Source of the DNA: Agromyces sp. Soil535
GTDB lineage: Bacteria > Actinomycetota > Actinomycetes > Actinomycetales > Microbacteriaceae
DNA length: 64,000 nucleotides
Assembly (NCBI RefSeq): GCF_001428255.1
Contig: NZ_LMRW01000029.1
Span: 1,186 to 65,185 of the forward strand
Direction: 5' to 3'
Notes under the pieces: model-generated
Told to the model about the DNA's origin: nothing
Database searches by the model: none
The model's input: the letters and a program-made list of their open reading frames with translations, nothing else
In this document: piece by piece, positions 1-8,592 of the stretch
Layout of the letters: each line of letters begins with the position of its first letter
Numbering within the stretch: position 1 is the first letter of the stretch
Position numbers and translations under genes: made by a program

Positions 1-151
1 CGAGGCGGACACGAGGATCAACTGGCTCAACACGGCTCATCCCTCACATATAGAGGGAGAAGTGTCAGGACCAACCGACCCCGAAACGTCAGAGATCTAT
101 TGATCCGGAAACGTCAGAGATGTCCTGATAGATCGCAATTTCGACCGCGGG
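1..151. other. Probable end of a second insertion element
   Basis: No complete gene lies here. A reading frame open from base 2 stops at 103 and resembles nothing I know. The 14-base word GAAACGTCAGAGAT occurs twice in direct orientation (83-96 and 108-121), 25 bases apart, and AGTGTCAGGA at 61-70 is echoed by TGTCCTGA at 121-128 in inverted sense. Spaced repeats of this kind are typical of transposase-binding ends of insertion sequences, especially the IS21 type. I infer that the window opens on the end of an element other than the IS481-type copy that follows. The family is not settled. Confidence 0.4.
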
Positions 152-1158
152 TCTAAAACTGATGGAGGTTGTTGACAGTTGGGTCTTCCGATTGGGAGGA
201 AGATTCCATGTCACTACGAGAGCTCGAGCGTCGGGCGAAACACAAGCTCGCGGTGCTGCGGCACGTCGAGGAGATCAGCGGGAACGTCGCGGCGACCTGC
301 CGCTACTACGGCATCAGCCGGCAGGTCTACTACAAATGGCGAAGACGGTACGAGGAAGAGGGCTTCGAAGGGTTGAAAGACCGGTCGAGCATCCCGCATC
401 ACCAACCCACCAGGACCGATCCTGAAGTTGTCGAGAAGATCCTCTGGCTGCGCCAGCAGTATCACTGCGGCCCGCACAAGATCTCGATGTATCTGGCCCG
501 CTATCACGACATCACCGTCAGCCCGTCCGGGATCTGGCGCATCCTGCACAAGCTCGGCCTCAGCCGGCTGCCGGCGTCGCAGCGTTACAAGCGCACTCAG
601 ACCCGGTGGAAGCGTTACGAGAAGCAACGCCCTGGGCACCAGCTGCAGGTCGATGTGAAGTTCATCGAGCCGCTGGGTCAGACCGGACGGAAGAAGCGCT
701 ACTACCAATACACCGCGATCGATGACTGCACCCGCCTCCGGGTGCTGCGCGCCTACCCCCGAAACGACCAGAAGACCGCGATCCAGTTCATCGACCACGT
801 CCTCTCGAAACTGCCGTTCCAGGTCGAGCAGGTCCAGACCGACAACGGTCAAGAATTCGGGCAAGCATTCCACTGGCACCTGCTCGACAAAGGCATCGGC
901 CACGTCAAGATCCGGCCCAGGACACCCCGGCTCAATGGCAAGGTGGAGCGCTCGCACCGGATCGACTCGGAGGAGTTCTACCGGCTCCTCGAAGGCGAAG
1001 TCATCGACGACGCGAACCTCTTCGCCGAACGCCTCCAGCAATGGGAAGACCACTACAACTACGATCGACCCCACGGCGGCCTCGCAGGCCAAACACCCTA
1101 CGAACGCCTCAGACAGAAAGCACGCGACCCACTGTCATAGGCCTCCGTCAGTTGCACA
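152..1158 (+). mobile_element. IS481-type insertion sequence
   Basis: A single transposase gene is enclosed by imperfect terminal inverted repeats. The left arm is at 157-185 (begins AACTGATGGAGG) and the right arm at 1126-1153 on the opposite strand (begins AACTGACGGAGG). They match over about 22 of 28 positions, with one gap. The outer bases, TCTAAAACTGA on the left and TGTGCAACTGA on the right, extend the similarity to 152 and 1158. The right arm overlaps the end of the transposase gene, as is usual in compact elements of this family. I could not see a convincing target-site duplication. It looks complete and possibly active. Confidence 0.75.
208..1140 (+). CDS. IS481-family transposase
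   Basis: This 310-residue protein should catalyse cut or copy transposition of the surrounding element. The N-terminal part (about residues 1-60) is a helix-turn-helix of the IS481/IS3 type, with the motif YYGISRQVYYKWRRRY. The rest is an rve (DDE) integrase core. The acidic triad is visible as QVDVKF (about D149), TDNGQEFG (about D212) and NGKVERSH (about E247), and the C-terminal HGGLAGQTPYERL is the usual family tail. I chose the ATG at 208 because GGGAGGA lies a few bases upstream; an in-frame ATG at 169 has no ribosome site. The length is normal for the family and no frameshift is seen. Confidence 0.93.
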   Translation: MSLRELERRAKHKLAVLRHVEEISGNVAATCRYYGISRQVYYKWRRRYEEEGFEGLKDRSSIPHHQPTRTDPEVVEKILWLRQQYHCGPHKISMYLARYHDITVSPSGIWRILHKLGLSRLPASQRYKRTQTRWKRYEKQRPGHQLQVDVKFIEPLGQTGRKKRYYQYTAIDDCTRLRVLRAYPRNDQKTAIQFIDHVLSKLPFQVEQVQTDNGQEFGQAFHWHLLDKGIGHVKIRPRTPRLNGKVERSHRIDSEEFYRLLEGEVIDDANLFAERLQQWEDHYNYDRPHGGLAGQTPYERLRQKARDPLS

Positions 1159-1371
1159 GTCGGAGTTCGATTTAGGCAGTGCGGCCCTCGACCAGTCGTG
1201 CCGCTGGGACGCGCTGTGTTTCGACCGGCACGTCGTACGAGATCGTGCGCAGCGGTCTGCGCCCGCCGGGAGCGTCATCCGGTCGACGCAGGCCCTGTGG
1301 ACTGCGACATCCGGCTCATCGAGGAACTGCGATGTGTGATGCCGCGCTTTCCCGCGCGTCAGACGACCAGG
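1159..1371. other. Gap between the IS and the GH130 gene
   Basis: No recognisable gene. On the minus strand a frame of about 45 codons ends at a TAA at 1172-1174 and reads plausibly as a protein C-terminus (it contains PLRTISYDVPVET). It has no start and may be the tail of a gene that the insertion sequence truncated, or chance. Confidence 0.25.
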
Positions 1372-2838
1372 TCAGTGCGACGAGCGCCGAATCATCGATG
1401 CGATGAGTTCATCGATCGAAACGGAGAACACCTGGATGCGCGCGTCCCCAACGCCCACGGGGATCCACAGGACGCCGCGGTGGGCGATCGCACCGCACGA
1501 GTACACGACACGCGGCACGTAGCCATCCTGCAGTGCGCCGGTCGGCTCCAGCAGCGGTGTGGTCGAGCGCGCGATCACCTGCGACGGGTCGTCGAGGTCG
1601 AGAAGGAGCGCGCCGAGCGAGTAGGTGCGCAGGGGTCCCACTCCGTGGGTGAGCACGAGCCACCCCGCATCGGTTTCGATCGGGGAACCGCAGTTGCCCA
1701 GTTGCACGAGCTCCCACAGCTCCGTTGGGCGATGCACGATTCCGAGGTCGTCCCAGATCACGCCGTCCGCCGACCGTGCGAGCGAGATGTTCTCACCGTC
1801 CGTGCGGCTGAGCGCCAGATGGTGGCCGGCGACGAGCCGGGGGAACAATGCCATGCCCTTGTTGTGAGCGCCGGTGCCGGTCAGGCGATGGACGGCGAAC
1901 GAGGTCAGGTCGGGAGAGGTGATGAGCCTGGGTGCGACGTCCCTGCCGTCGTACGCCGTGTAGGTCGCGCGGTACCCGATGGTCCCATACACGTCGGTGA
2001 AGCGGACGAAGCGGGCATCCTCCATGCCATGGTCCTCTTCGGTGGAGACCGGGAGCAGCACGCGTGCACTCAGCGGCACGGATGCGGGGAAGTCGGCGCG
2101 ATACGCCGATGCCGCCATGTCGCGCAACGCCTGTGTCGGCTCGCGGCTGTCGGGACGGGTGGAGAGCTCGTCCGGCAGCGTGAGCAGCGCCTGCTCGAGC
2201 TCGACGCCTGTGAACCGTTCGGGCAGGTTGCCCACGACGGCGTTCGCGAGATCGCTGAGATGACCTTCGTGCTCGAGCGCGCGACCGAAGTGGTGCCGGG
2301 ACCAGTCTCCTCCCGAGATCATGGGACCGGTGATCGGCGCCGCCCTCGGCACGAACGTCCACGTGTCGTCGGCGCCGATCACGGCCTCGGCGAAACCGAT
2401 CGACGAGATGTGTCCTTCGCCGATGCAGCGAAGGGCGATCGCTACCCTGAGCTGGTCGGGATCGAGATCCTCCTGGGATGGATGCACGATTGCGCTCGGG
2501 TTGCAGAGCGCGGCTCCCTCGACGGCATACTCCGCCGTGAATGCCGCACCGAGCACGAGTGCCTGAGACTCCGTCAGCATGGCGGAATCCCGGACGCGAC
2601 TGCCGACCGCCCTGGCGTTGGCGAGGATGAGGTCGGCGGCATCCGCGTGTCGTTCCGCGAGATCGGCAACGACACGATCGGCGGTCTCCTGCGTGAGCCG
2701 AGGGGGGCTGTCGAGCACGCGAGCGACGATCTGCGTGACGCGCGAGTGCGACGAAGGGAGCCCGTCTCCGGGGAGGAAGAACCTGGCGACGACGCGTGAG
2801 GGATCGTATTCGAGGTGTGCCGGGTGTGCGCGGATCAT
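1372..2838 (-). CDS. GH130-family glycoside phosphorylase/hydrolase
   Basis: The 488-residue protein fits family GH130, whose members phosphorolyse or hydrolyse beta-mannosides (mannosyl-glucose, beta-1,2- or beta-1,4-manno-oligosaccharides). Visible support: the EDARFVRFTDVYG segment, corresponding to the conserved EDPR motif, TSPDLTSF, KGMALFP, and the blade-like pattern of a five-bladed propeller through to the tail with YSCGAIAH. The ATG at 2838 overlaps the stop of the upstream gene by four bases (ATGA), so the two should be translationally coupled. It is the last gene of a four-gene minus-strand operon with two glycosyltransferases, which suggests turnover or remodelling of a mannose-containing storage or surface glycan. 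The exact substrate cannot be read from the sequence. Confidence 0.8.
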   Translation of the reverse strand: MIRAHPAHLEYDPSRVVARFFLPGDGLPSSHSRVTQIVARVLDSPPRLTQETADRVVADLAERHADAADLILANARAVGSRVRDSAMLTESQALVLGAAFTAEYAVEGAALCNPSAIVHPSQEDLDPDQLRVAIALRCIGEGHISSIGFAEAVIGADDTWTFVPRAAPITGPMISGGDWSRHHFGRALEHEGHLSDLANAVVGNLPERFTGVELEQALLTLPDELSTRPDSREPTQALRDMAASAYRADFPASVPLSARVLLPVSTEEDHGMEDARFVRFTDVYGTIGYRATYTAYDGRDVAPRLITSPDLTSFAVHRLTGTGAHNKGMALFPRLVAGHHLALSRTDGENISLARSADGVIWDDLGIVHRPTELWELVQLGNCGSPIETDAGWLVLTHGVGPLRTYSLGALLLDLDDPSQVIARSTTPLLEPTGALQDGYVPRVVYSCGAIAHRGVLWIPVGVGDARIQVFSVSIDELIASMIRRSSH

Positions 2839-3866
2839 CGCGAGGGCACCACCTCGAGGACGCCGAGACGCCGGGCCTGCTGGTACGTGCTCAGCGCCGC
2901 GAGCGTCGACTCGGCCCCTCGGTTCTCGTTGCGCCCGTCCGACTCCAGTCCGTCGAACCCGGCGCCCGACTCCGAGTCGAACATGGGGGTCGACGCATCG
3001 TTGTCCCCCATGAACCACGCCCAGGTCGTGGCGACGGCGTCGCGCCACGACGGGTCCTCCGTGATGTCGAACGCGCGTGCGCAGGCATCCGCGATGGCGG
3101 CCACCTCGATCGGCTGCTGGTCGAACTGGGCCGCCGTCTGCGCGGGGCCACGACCGCCGGTTCCGGTCACGGAGAGGTGTCCGCCGGCCGTCTCGATACC
3201 GACGAGGAAGCGCAGCATCCCGAGCCCGTGGCTCACGACACGAGGGCTCTCCAACGTCATCCCGGCGGCCAGCAGGGCTTCTGGGAGCACCGCATTGGCG
3301 TACCGGAGGCGAGGTTCCGGCCAGGCCCATGGGTCGTCTCGCGGGATCACGATCGTCGACACCCCGTCGAGCAGCAGCGTGTGCGCGACGAGGTCGTCCG
3401 GATGCGCGGCCAGCAGGTCGGCGGCCCCGAGCGTGGCGAACGCCATGGCCCGTCCGTGAGGCGATCTGGCGGATGCCGCACGGTGGAACGTGCTCAGTGC
3501 GCGCGAGCGCGCGGTCTCCGTCGGAGCGCGGGCGGCTGTCACGCCGAGCGCCCACAGCGCGCGACCCCACCAGTCGCCGAGGGCCGGGTCGTCGGTCCAG
3601 CCGCCGCCCGCTGCCATGCGGTTGTGCACGCGGCCGTCGGCGTCGACCGCATCCTCCAGGAACCGGAGGCACGTCTCGGCGAGGGTGCCGAGTTCGGGCG
3701 TCTGGTCCGGTTCGCGCACCATCACGATGAGCGCGCGAGCCACGTCGTCGACGCAATAGCCGTCGCCGCGGCGCGGGACGTCGAACAGCGCATGCTCGAA
3801 GATGCCGTGCTCGTCCATGAGCGCGACGAGGTGGGCGTACGACGGCGAGCGGCCCGGCATGATCAC
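2835..3866 (-). CDS. Glycosidase-like (alpha/alpha)-barrel protein
   Basis: A 343-residue protein, mostly helical, with repeated patterns such as DGYCVDDVARALIVM, WWGRALWALG and EVAAIADACARAFD that resemble the six-hairpin toroid of glycosidases and epimerases. Similar proteins usually sit beside GT4 and GH130 genes and are often labelled glycosyltransferase for that reason only. I see no glycosyltransferase motifs. The GTG at 3866 overlaps the upstream stop (GTGA) and the 3' end overlaps the GH130 start, so it is inside a coupled operon. A second in-frame start (ATG at 3860) is possible. Role inferred: acting on the same mannose-type glycan as its neighbours. Confidence 0.6.
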   Translation of the reverse strand: MIMPGRSPSYAHLVALMDEHGIFEHALFDVPRRGDGYCVDDVARALIVMVREPDQTPELGTLAETCLRFLEDAVDADGRVHNRMAAGGGWTDDPALGDWWGRALWALGVTAARAPTETARSRALSTFHRAASARSPHGRAMAFATLGAADLLAAHPDDLVAHTLLLDGVSTIVIPRDDPWAWPEPRLRYANAVLPEALLAAGMTLESPRVVSHGLGMLRFLVGIETAGGHLSVTGTGGRGPAQTAAQFDQQPIEVAAIADACARAFDITEDPSWRDAVATTWAWFMGDNDASTPMFDSESGAGFDGLESDGRNENRGAESTLAALSTYQQARRLGVLEVVPSR

Positions 3867-4999
3867 GCGGCTCGCGCCTCGGCGATCCGGTCCGCGAGCT
3901 CGCGATAGCGCTCACCGACGACCGGCCACGATGAATCGTGCGCATCGCGGAGGGCGGCTTCGTGCATCCGCCGGGCCGTCTCCTCGGTCTCCACGATCGA
4001 GCGGATCGCGGCGGCCATCGATTCCGGGTCGCCGTGACGGGCGATCAGGCCGGCCCCGCCGCCGAGCAGCTCGACCGCATGGGGGAACCCGGTCGCGACC
4101 ACGGGAACCCCGGCCGCGATCGCCTCGACCAGGACCCCGGAGGTGGCCTGGTCGCGAGAATCGTAGGGCAGTAGCACGACGTCCGCCGTCGTCACCAGGT
4201 CGGCGAGCTGCGCCGCATCGAGATACCGGTCGTCCATCGTGATGGTGTCGTCGAGCCCGAGGTCGGCGATGAGCCGCTGGAGTGCCTCGCGATACCGCTC
4301 TCCTTCGAGTGCGAGCACCTTCGGATGGGTCTGCCCGGCGATGACGTACTCAACCGGGGACGCGAGCTCGCCGAGTTCGGCGATCGCGCGGATGCCCCAC
4401 TCGAGGCCCTTGCCTGGCGAGATCAGCCCCCACGTCAGCACCCGCTTCGTCGAGTTGCGCCTCGGCTCGGACGCCGCATGCTGCACCGGGACTCCGTGGG
4501 GGATGACGCGGACCTTCATCGGCGTGACTCGATACGTTCTCATCAGGATGTCGCGCGCGTTCTCGGTCATCACCACGACGGCTGCGGCCGACTCGCAGAC
4601 CGACTCCAGGACCGCGCGCTGATTGCGCGTCGGCGCGGAAAGTACGGTGTGCAGGACGACGATCGTCGGCGTGCCGAGCATCCGGAGCAGCGTGACGACC
4701 TCGTCGCCGTCGCGTCCGCCGTAGATGCCGTACTCGTGCTGCACGATCGCGACGTCGCACTCCTCGAGGACGCGAACCGACGCCGCGACACTGACCGCGT
4801 CGCCCGCGATGAGTTCGCGCGTCGCGGGAATGCGGCCGACGACGGTCGGAGCGGGTCGTTCGATGGGCGAGTCGAGCACCCGCACGATCGTGGCATCCCG
4901 GGTTCCGTGGCCGCCGAGGGCGCCCGCGAGGGCCTCGGTGAATGTCGCGAGCCCGCAGCGGGTGGGCGGGTAGGTGGACAGGAATCCGTAGCGGGTCAT
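3863..4999 (-). CDS. GT4-family glycosyltransferase
   Basis: A 378-residue GT-B-fold enzyme that transfers a sugar from an activated donor. The N-terminus MTRYGFLSTYPPTRCG carries the glycine-rich acceptor-domain start. The C-terminal half carries VLTWGLISPGKGLE and the donor-binding SGVLVEAIAAGVPVVAT with the conserved glutamate. IPHGVPV is the typical linker before the second Rossmann domain. Some members of this group are called glycosyltransferases acting on mannose. I took the ATG at 4999, where the family homology begins; longer in-frame starts reach back to 5227 but add only low-quality sequence. It overlaps the next gene by four bases (GTGA). Confidence 0.85.
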   Translation of the reverse strand: MTRYGFLSTYPPTRCGLATFTEALAGALGGHGTRDATIVRVLDSPIERPAPTVVGRIPATRELIAGDAVSVAASVRVLEECDVAIVQHEYGIYGGRDGDEVVTLLRMLGTPTIVVLHTVLSAPTRNQRAVLESVCESAAAVVVMTENARDILMRTYRVTPMKVRVIPHGVPVQHAASEPRRNSTKRVLTWGLISPGKGLEWGIRAIAELGELASPVEYVIAGQTHPKVLALEGERYREALQRLIADLGLDDTITMDDRYLDAAQLADLVTTADVVLLPYDSRDQATSGVLVEAIAAGVPVVATGFPHAVELLGGGAGLIARHGDPESMAAAIRSIVETEETARRMHEAALRDAHDSSWPVVGERYRELADRIAEARAA

Positions 5000-5153
5000 G
5001 GCGACTTTCTCTTCCGACCCGGCATCATTCGATGCCTGGTGCCTTCGAGACGTCTGCCAACGGCAACCCCCGTGGAACTGCGCCTGCGCTGCCGCGGTCC
5101 GGTTCACGCGGCCCGAGAGCAGGGCGCGCTGTGCTCCGCACCATACACCACGG

Positions 5154-6188
5154 CTATGCGAGACTCCCGGGGCGCTCGAGCACCGAGCGGTACACCTCGA
5201 GGTAGCCGTCGACCATTCGCTCCACATCGAAGCGCTCGCGCGCGCGCCGCCGTACGACGGTGCGATCCAGGGCGGCGGCGCGAGGGACAGCGTCGACGGC
5301 CTCGGCGACGCAGTCGACGACGAAACCGGTCAGGCCGTCCTCGACCACCTCGGGCATCGAGCCGCGCCGGTAGGCGACCACAGGTGTTCCACACGCCATC
5401 GCCTCGATGACCGAGAGGCCGAACGGCTCCGCGAAGTGGATCGGATGCAGCAGCACGGCCGCCGACGCCAGCACCTCGGTCCGCTCCGCAGGTCCCACCG
5501 ATCCGCGATACACGACCCGGTCGCCGTCGATGCGCGGTTCGACCTGCTCCGCGAAGTACGCGGCATCCTGAACGATTCCGCAAATGACAAGTCTCCGTTC
5601 CGCCCGGGCGGCGATGTCGATCGCATCGGCGATGCCCTTGTCGGGGTGGATGCGGCCGAACACGACGAGATCATCGCGCGCTCTCGACGCCGTGTCGACA
5701 TCCGGGGTGTCGAACTCGGTCATGTCGATGCCGTGGTGCACCGTCGCCGCGTACGTGAGCGCGGGCGAGCGGTCGGCGTCCGAGATCGAGACGAACGTCG
5801 AGCGCGCGCGCTCGTACGCCGGCAGGATCGACTCACCCGAGAAGCCGTGGATCGTCGTGACCATCGGCGCACCCCACTGGGCGTCGAAGGCGAGCGGGAG
5901 CCAGTCGAGTTGGTTGTGCACGAGGTCGAATCCCGACGAGAGGTCCATCGCATGCGCGATGTGCAGCGCCTCCCATACCCGGCCGTCCATGTCGGCGTCC
6001 TCGGCATAGCCGTGCGGTGCCACCGACTCGAGCGTCGCCGACGTCACCGAATCGGCCGTCGCGAAGAGGGTGACGTCGACGCCCCGGCGCACCAGCCCCT
6101 CGGTGAGCAGGCTCGTCACCCGCTCCCACGGGCCGTAGTGCCGCGGTGGCGTGCGCCACGCGATCGGCCCGAGCATCGCCACCTTCAT
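5154..6188 (-). CDS. GT4-family glycosyltransferase
   Basis: A 344-residue GT-B-fold enzyme and the first gene of the minus-strand glycan operon. The N-terminus MKVAMLGPIAWRTPPRHYG and WERVTSLLTEGLVRRG form the first Rossmann unit. The C-terminal half has VVFGRIHPDKGIADAI and the hallmark E-x7-E stretch EPFGLSVIEAMACGTPVVA, which binds the nucleotide-sugar phosphates. The group is related to MshA-like and mannosyl transferases; donor and acceptor are not decided by sequence. About 150 bases without a gene separate it from the second transferase. A promoter should lie between here and the IS21 remnant. Confidence 0.87.
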   Translation of the reverse strand: MKVAMLGPIAWRTPPRHYGPWERVTSLLTEGLVRRGVDVTLFATADSVTSATLESVAPHGYAEDADMDGRVWEALHIAHAMDLSSGFDLVHNQLDWLPLAFDAQWGAPMVTTIHGFSGESILPAYERARSTFVSISDADRSPALTYAATVHHGIDMTEFDTPDVDTASRARDDLVVFGRIHPDKGIADAIDIAARAERRLVICGIVQDAAYFAEQVEPRIDGDRVVYRGSVGPAERTEVLASAAVLLHPIHFAEPFGLSVIEAMACGTPVVAYRRGSMPEVVEDGLTGFVVDCVAEAVDAVPRAAALDRTVVRRRARERFDVERMVDGYLEVYRSVLERPGSLA

Positions 6189-6393
6189 CGCCCAGGCCGC
6201 TCACGTCGCGCGCAGGCGCCACTCTCGACCGTCACGGAGTCACCGGCTCGAGCACTCCTACGACCGACACGCGAGCACGACGAACCGTGTCACCGCTGAG
6301 CCAGGCCGGAGCTGTTCTCGTCACGTTGAGACACTACGCCCCATCCCCGTGTCGTCCTCCAGCCGGGCGTCGAGGGACGCTCGAGCTCTCGTT
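6189..6393. other. Non-coding leader of the glycosyltransferase operon
   Basis: No gene seen. The stretch sits upstream of the minus-strand operon and should hold its promoter. I could not pick out convincing -35/-10 boxes. Confidence 0.3.
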
Positions 6394-6530
6394 GTGACAT
6401 TGACGGCGGTCACTGATATTCCCCACTTTCGCTCACCGAAATTCCCCACCCTGGGTCGCTCCGTCGCATGAGACGGGCCTCCCTCGATGCTGGTGGTCAC
6501 TGACCACACACCCTTCGAGGGAGGCCCACG
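6394..6530. mobile_element. Stranded IS21-type terminal segment
   Basis: Two spaced direct motifs, CACTGATATTCCCCAC (6411-6426) and CACCGAAATTCCCCAC (6434-6449), follow TGACATTGACGGCGGT. Such repeated ATTCCCCAC boxes are the transposase-binding ends of actinobacterial IS21-family elements. They are followed by a 13-base perfect inverted repeat, 6475-6487 against 6515-6527 (GGGCCTCCCTCGA), with a smaller inner hairpin (TGGTCA/TGACCA). No istA or istB gene is present, so this is a remnant. It lies just downstream of the tRNA cluster. Confidence 0.6.
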
Positions 6531-6652
6531 CGCGGTGCAGAGTGCTCCGTCCGCAACGAACCGTCCCGTTCAGTGCTGGCGGGACCGTTAGGCGTGGGCA
6601 ATTGTGGGCAAACGATACGAATGCATGCGTCGGCGAACCGCGCGCCCGACGA

Positions 6653-6680
6653 GAAAACCCCTGGCTAGCCGGGGGTTTTC
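6653..6680 (-). terminator. Terminator of the tRNA cluster
   Basis: GAAAACCCC-(TGGCTAGC)-CGGGGGTTTTC forms a GC stem bounded by A and T runs. It lies directly downstream of tRNA-Phe in the direction of transcription and can act on both strands. Confidence 0.75.
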
Positions 6681-6684
6681 GATG

Positions 6685-6757
6685 TGGCTCCGACCGGCAT
6701 CGATCCGGTGACCTTTCGATTTTCAGTCGAACGCTCTACCAACTGAGCTACAGAGCC
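6685..6757 (-). tRNA. tRNA-Phe (GAA)
   Basis: On the minus strand the 73 bases fold as a cloverleaf: acceptor GGCTCTG pairs with CGGAGCC, with discriminator A. The D arm is AGCTCAGTTGGTAGAGC, and the anticodon arm TTCGA-CTGAAAA-TCGAA gives anticodon GAA. The T arm CCGGATCGATGCCGG contains TCGATGC in place of the common TTCGAATC. CCA is not encoded. Last gene of the Glu-Asp-Phe cluster. Confidence 0.95.
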
Positions 6758-6804
6758 TCGGGGCATCCGGCCGATTCGCATCGGCATGGGTACCTCGATA
6801 AGGA

Positions 6805-6836
6805 GAAAGCCCCTTCTCTCGTAAGGGAAAGGGCTT
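6805..6836 (-). other. Hairpin between tRNA-Asp and tRNA-Phe
   Basis: AAGCCCCTTCTC and GGGAAAGGGCTT form an imperfect stem of about 11 pairs. It may be a terminator or a processing signal separating the two tRNA transcripts. Confidence 0.5.
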
Positions 6837-6846
6837 GTCGCCTGAG

Positions 6847-6920
6847 CGACCCTGACGGGACTTGAACCCGCGACCTCCGCCGTGACAGGGCGGCACGCTA
6901 ACCAACTGCGCTACAGGGCC
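6847..6920 (-). tRNA. tRNA-Asp (GTC)
   Basis: A 74-base cloverleaf on the minus strand: acceptor GGCCCTG with CAGGGTC and discriminator G, D arm GCGCAGTTGGTTAGCGT, anticodon arm CCGCC-CTGTCAC-GGCGG (anticodon GTC), and T arm GCGGG-TTCAAGT-CCCGT. CCA is not encoded. Middle gene of the cluster. Confidence 0.95.
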
Positions 6921-6972
6921 TCGATTGGTGTTCGTTCGAACACCGAGCTGTTCAATTGTAATGCCTTCGCGG

Positions 6973-7045
6973 TGACCCCAACGGGATTCGAACCCGTGCT
7001 GCCGCCGTGAAAGGGCGGTGTCCTAGGCCACTAAACGATGGGGCC
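6973..7045 (-). tRNA. tRNA-Glu (TTC)
   Basis: A 73-base cloverleaf on the minus strand: acceptor GGCCCCA with TGGGGTC and discriminator A, anticodon arm CCGCC-CTTTCAC-GGCGG (anticodon TTC), and T arm ACGGG-TTCGAAT-CCCGT. CCA is not encoded (CCG follows the discriminator). First gene of the Glu-Asp-Phe cluster; its promoter lies in the divergent space before the M23 gene. Confidence 0.95.
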
Positions 7046-7266
7046 GGGTGGCCGTGCTTTGGGGCATGACCGCCGACAGCCAAGCATACGGAACATCGCC
7101 CTCGATGGCAAAACGACGGCGACGGATGCCACGAGCCCCTGCCTGCGGCATCCGCCACACGCGCCGAAATGCCCGGAAAGCGCGCAGCCCGCGCCTATCG
7201 TGGGGCTGCCACTGCCCGCACGAGAGCGAGGAGCGCGGGGCGTCGAGCCCCCGTGGACGGGGAACC

Positions 7267-8592
7267 ATGGACCGCACCACCGACCGCATGCCGACCGCCC
7301 GAGTCAGAACGACGACCCCCCGCTGGAGCCGCCGCAGGCTCGGAGGACGGCACCTGCGCGTGCGTGTGCGGCACCTGATGGCGGGCCTCTCGATCGCGAC
7401 GATGGCGATCGTCGGCGCCGTGGTCGCGCCGGCGGGTGCGCAGGCCGCGACCTATCCCACGTGGGACGAGCTGCAGGCCGCCAAGGCGAACACGGCGGCG
7501 GGCGCTGCGGCGGTGGAGCAGATCACCGCGCTCATCGCCGAGCTCGAGACGAACGTGGCGGTCACGCGCGCCGAGGCGGAGCGCCGCACCGACGAACTCA
7601 TGATCGCGCAGCAGAAGTTCGACGACGCGGTGGTGCGCGCGAACCAGATCCAGGCGCAGGCCGACGCGTCGGCCGCCGAGGCCGCGGCCGCCGAGCGGAA
7701 CGCCGGTCAGGTCGCCGCCCAGCTCTACCGCGCCGGCTCGGGCGACGTGGGCGTGAACCTCTTCCTCGACGCGGGCAACGCGGCGGCCACCGAGGCACTG
7801 CTCGCGAAGCTCGGCAGCATGGAGAAGATGGTCGAGCGCACGTCGGGCATCTACAACCGCGCGAAGGAGAAGCAGAACGCCGCACGCTCCCTCGCCGACC
7901 AGGCCGAGGTGGCGCGGGCCGAGCGCGAGAGGCTCCGCATCGCCGCCGAGGAGGCACTGGTGGTGGCACAGGCCGCCCAGGCCGCGGCGGAGGCCGCGCT
8001 CGCCGAGTCGCAGGCGAAGAAGATCGAGCTCGAACAGCAGCTGAAGTTCCTGCAGGACACCGAGACGAAGACCGCCGCGGCGTACCAGGAGGGCGAGCGC
8101 ATCCGCAAGGAAGAGGAGGAGCGTCGCCGTCAGGAGGCGCTCCGGAACGGCTCGCCCGGCGCGGTCGCGTCCTCGGGCTGGGCGCTTCCGGCCGCGGGTT
8201 GGATCACGGCGGGCTATGGTCCGCGCGGCTCGATCTGCACGGACGGCGGCTGCTCGAACTCCTTCCACTACGCGGTCGACCTCGGCACCGGATGCTCCGC
8301 GCCGATCTACGCGGCGAACAGCGGCGTCGTACGCTTCGCCGGCTGGTCGGGCACCTATGGCAACTACGTGCAGATCGACCACGGCGGCGGCGTCTGGACC
8401 GGCTACGCGCACATCCGCCCCGGCGGCACGTTCGTCGGCACCGGCGAATGGGTGGGGGCCGGCCAGAACATCGCGTCGAGCGGCACCACGGGAGCGTCGA
8501 CCGGGTGCCACCTGCACTTCGAGGTGTTCGTCGGCGGCAGCCGGATCGATCCCGTCCCGTTCATGGCGGATCGGGGCGTCTCCCTTGGCTGA
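7267..8592 (+). CDS. Secreted coiled-coil M23 metallopeptidase
   Basis: A 441-residue cell-wall hydrolase. A basic N-terminus precedes a hydrophobic export signal (about residues 38-60, ending near PAGAQAAT). A long Ala/Glu-rich coiled coil (about 65-290) resembles the regulatory coils of EnvC/RipA-type proteins, and a LytM/M23 domain occupies about 304-435. The zinc ligands are visible as HYAVD and HLHFE. It should cut peptide cross-links of peptidoglycan outside the membrane, probably during division. I took the ATG at 7267; ATG at 7288 or 7378 would also leave a signal. The gene overlaps the next one, which encodes the same architecture with a different catalytic domain, by eight bases. 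Confidence 0.88.
   Translation: MDRTTDRMPTARVRTTTPRWSRRRLGGRHLRVRVRHLMAGLSIATMAIVGAVVAPAGAQAATYPTWDELQAAKANTAAGAAAVEQITALIAELETNVAVTRAEAERRTDELMIAQQKFDDAVVRANQIQAQADASAAEAAAAERNAGQVAAQLYRAGSGDVGVNLFLDAGNAAATEALLAKLGSMEKMVERTSGIYNRAKEKQNAARSLADQAEVARAERERLRIAAEEALVVAQAAQAAAEAALAESQAKKIELEQQLKFLQDTETKTAAAYQEGERIRKEEEERRRQEALRNGSPGAVASSGWALPAAGWITAGYGPRGSICTDGGCSNSFHYAVDLGTGCSAPIYAANSGVVRFAGWSGTYGNYVQIDHGGGVWTGYAHIRPGGTFVGTGEWVGAGQNIASSGTTGASTGCHLHFEVFVGGSRIDPVPFMADRGVSLG

Noticed and set aside
1372-3945. 857-codon minus-strand frame covering GH130 and half of the next gene
   Set aside because: Only the last 488 codons are GH130; the upstream part is Arg/Pro-rich out-of-frame reading through the barrel gene, which has its own frame.
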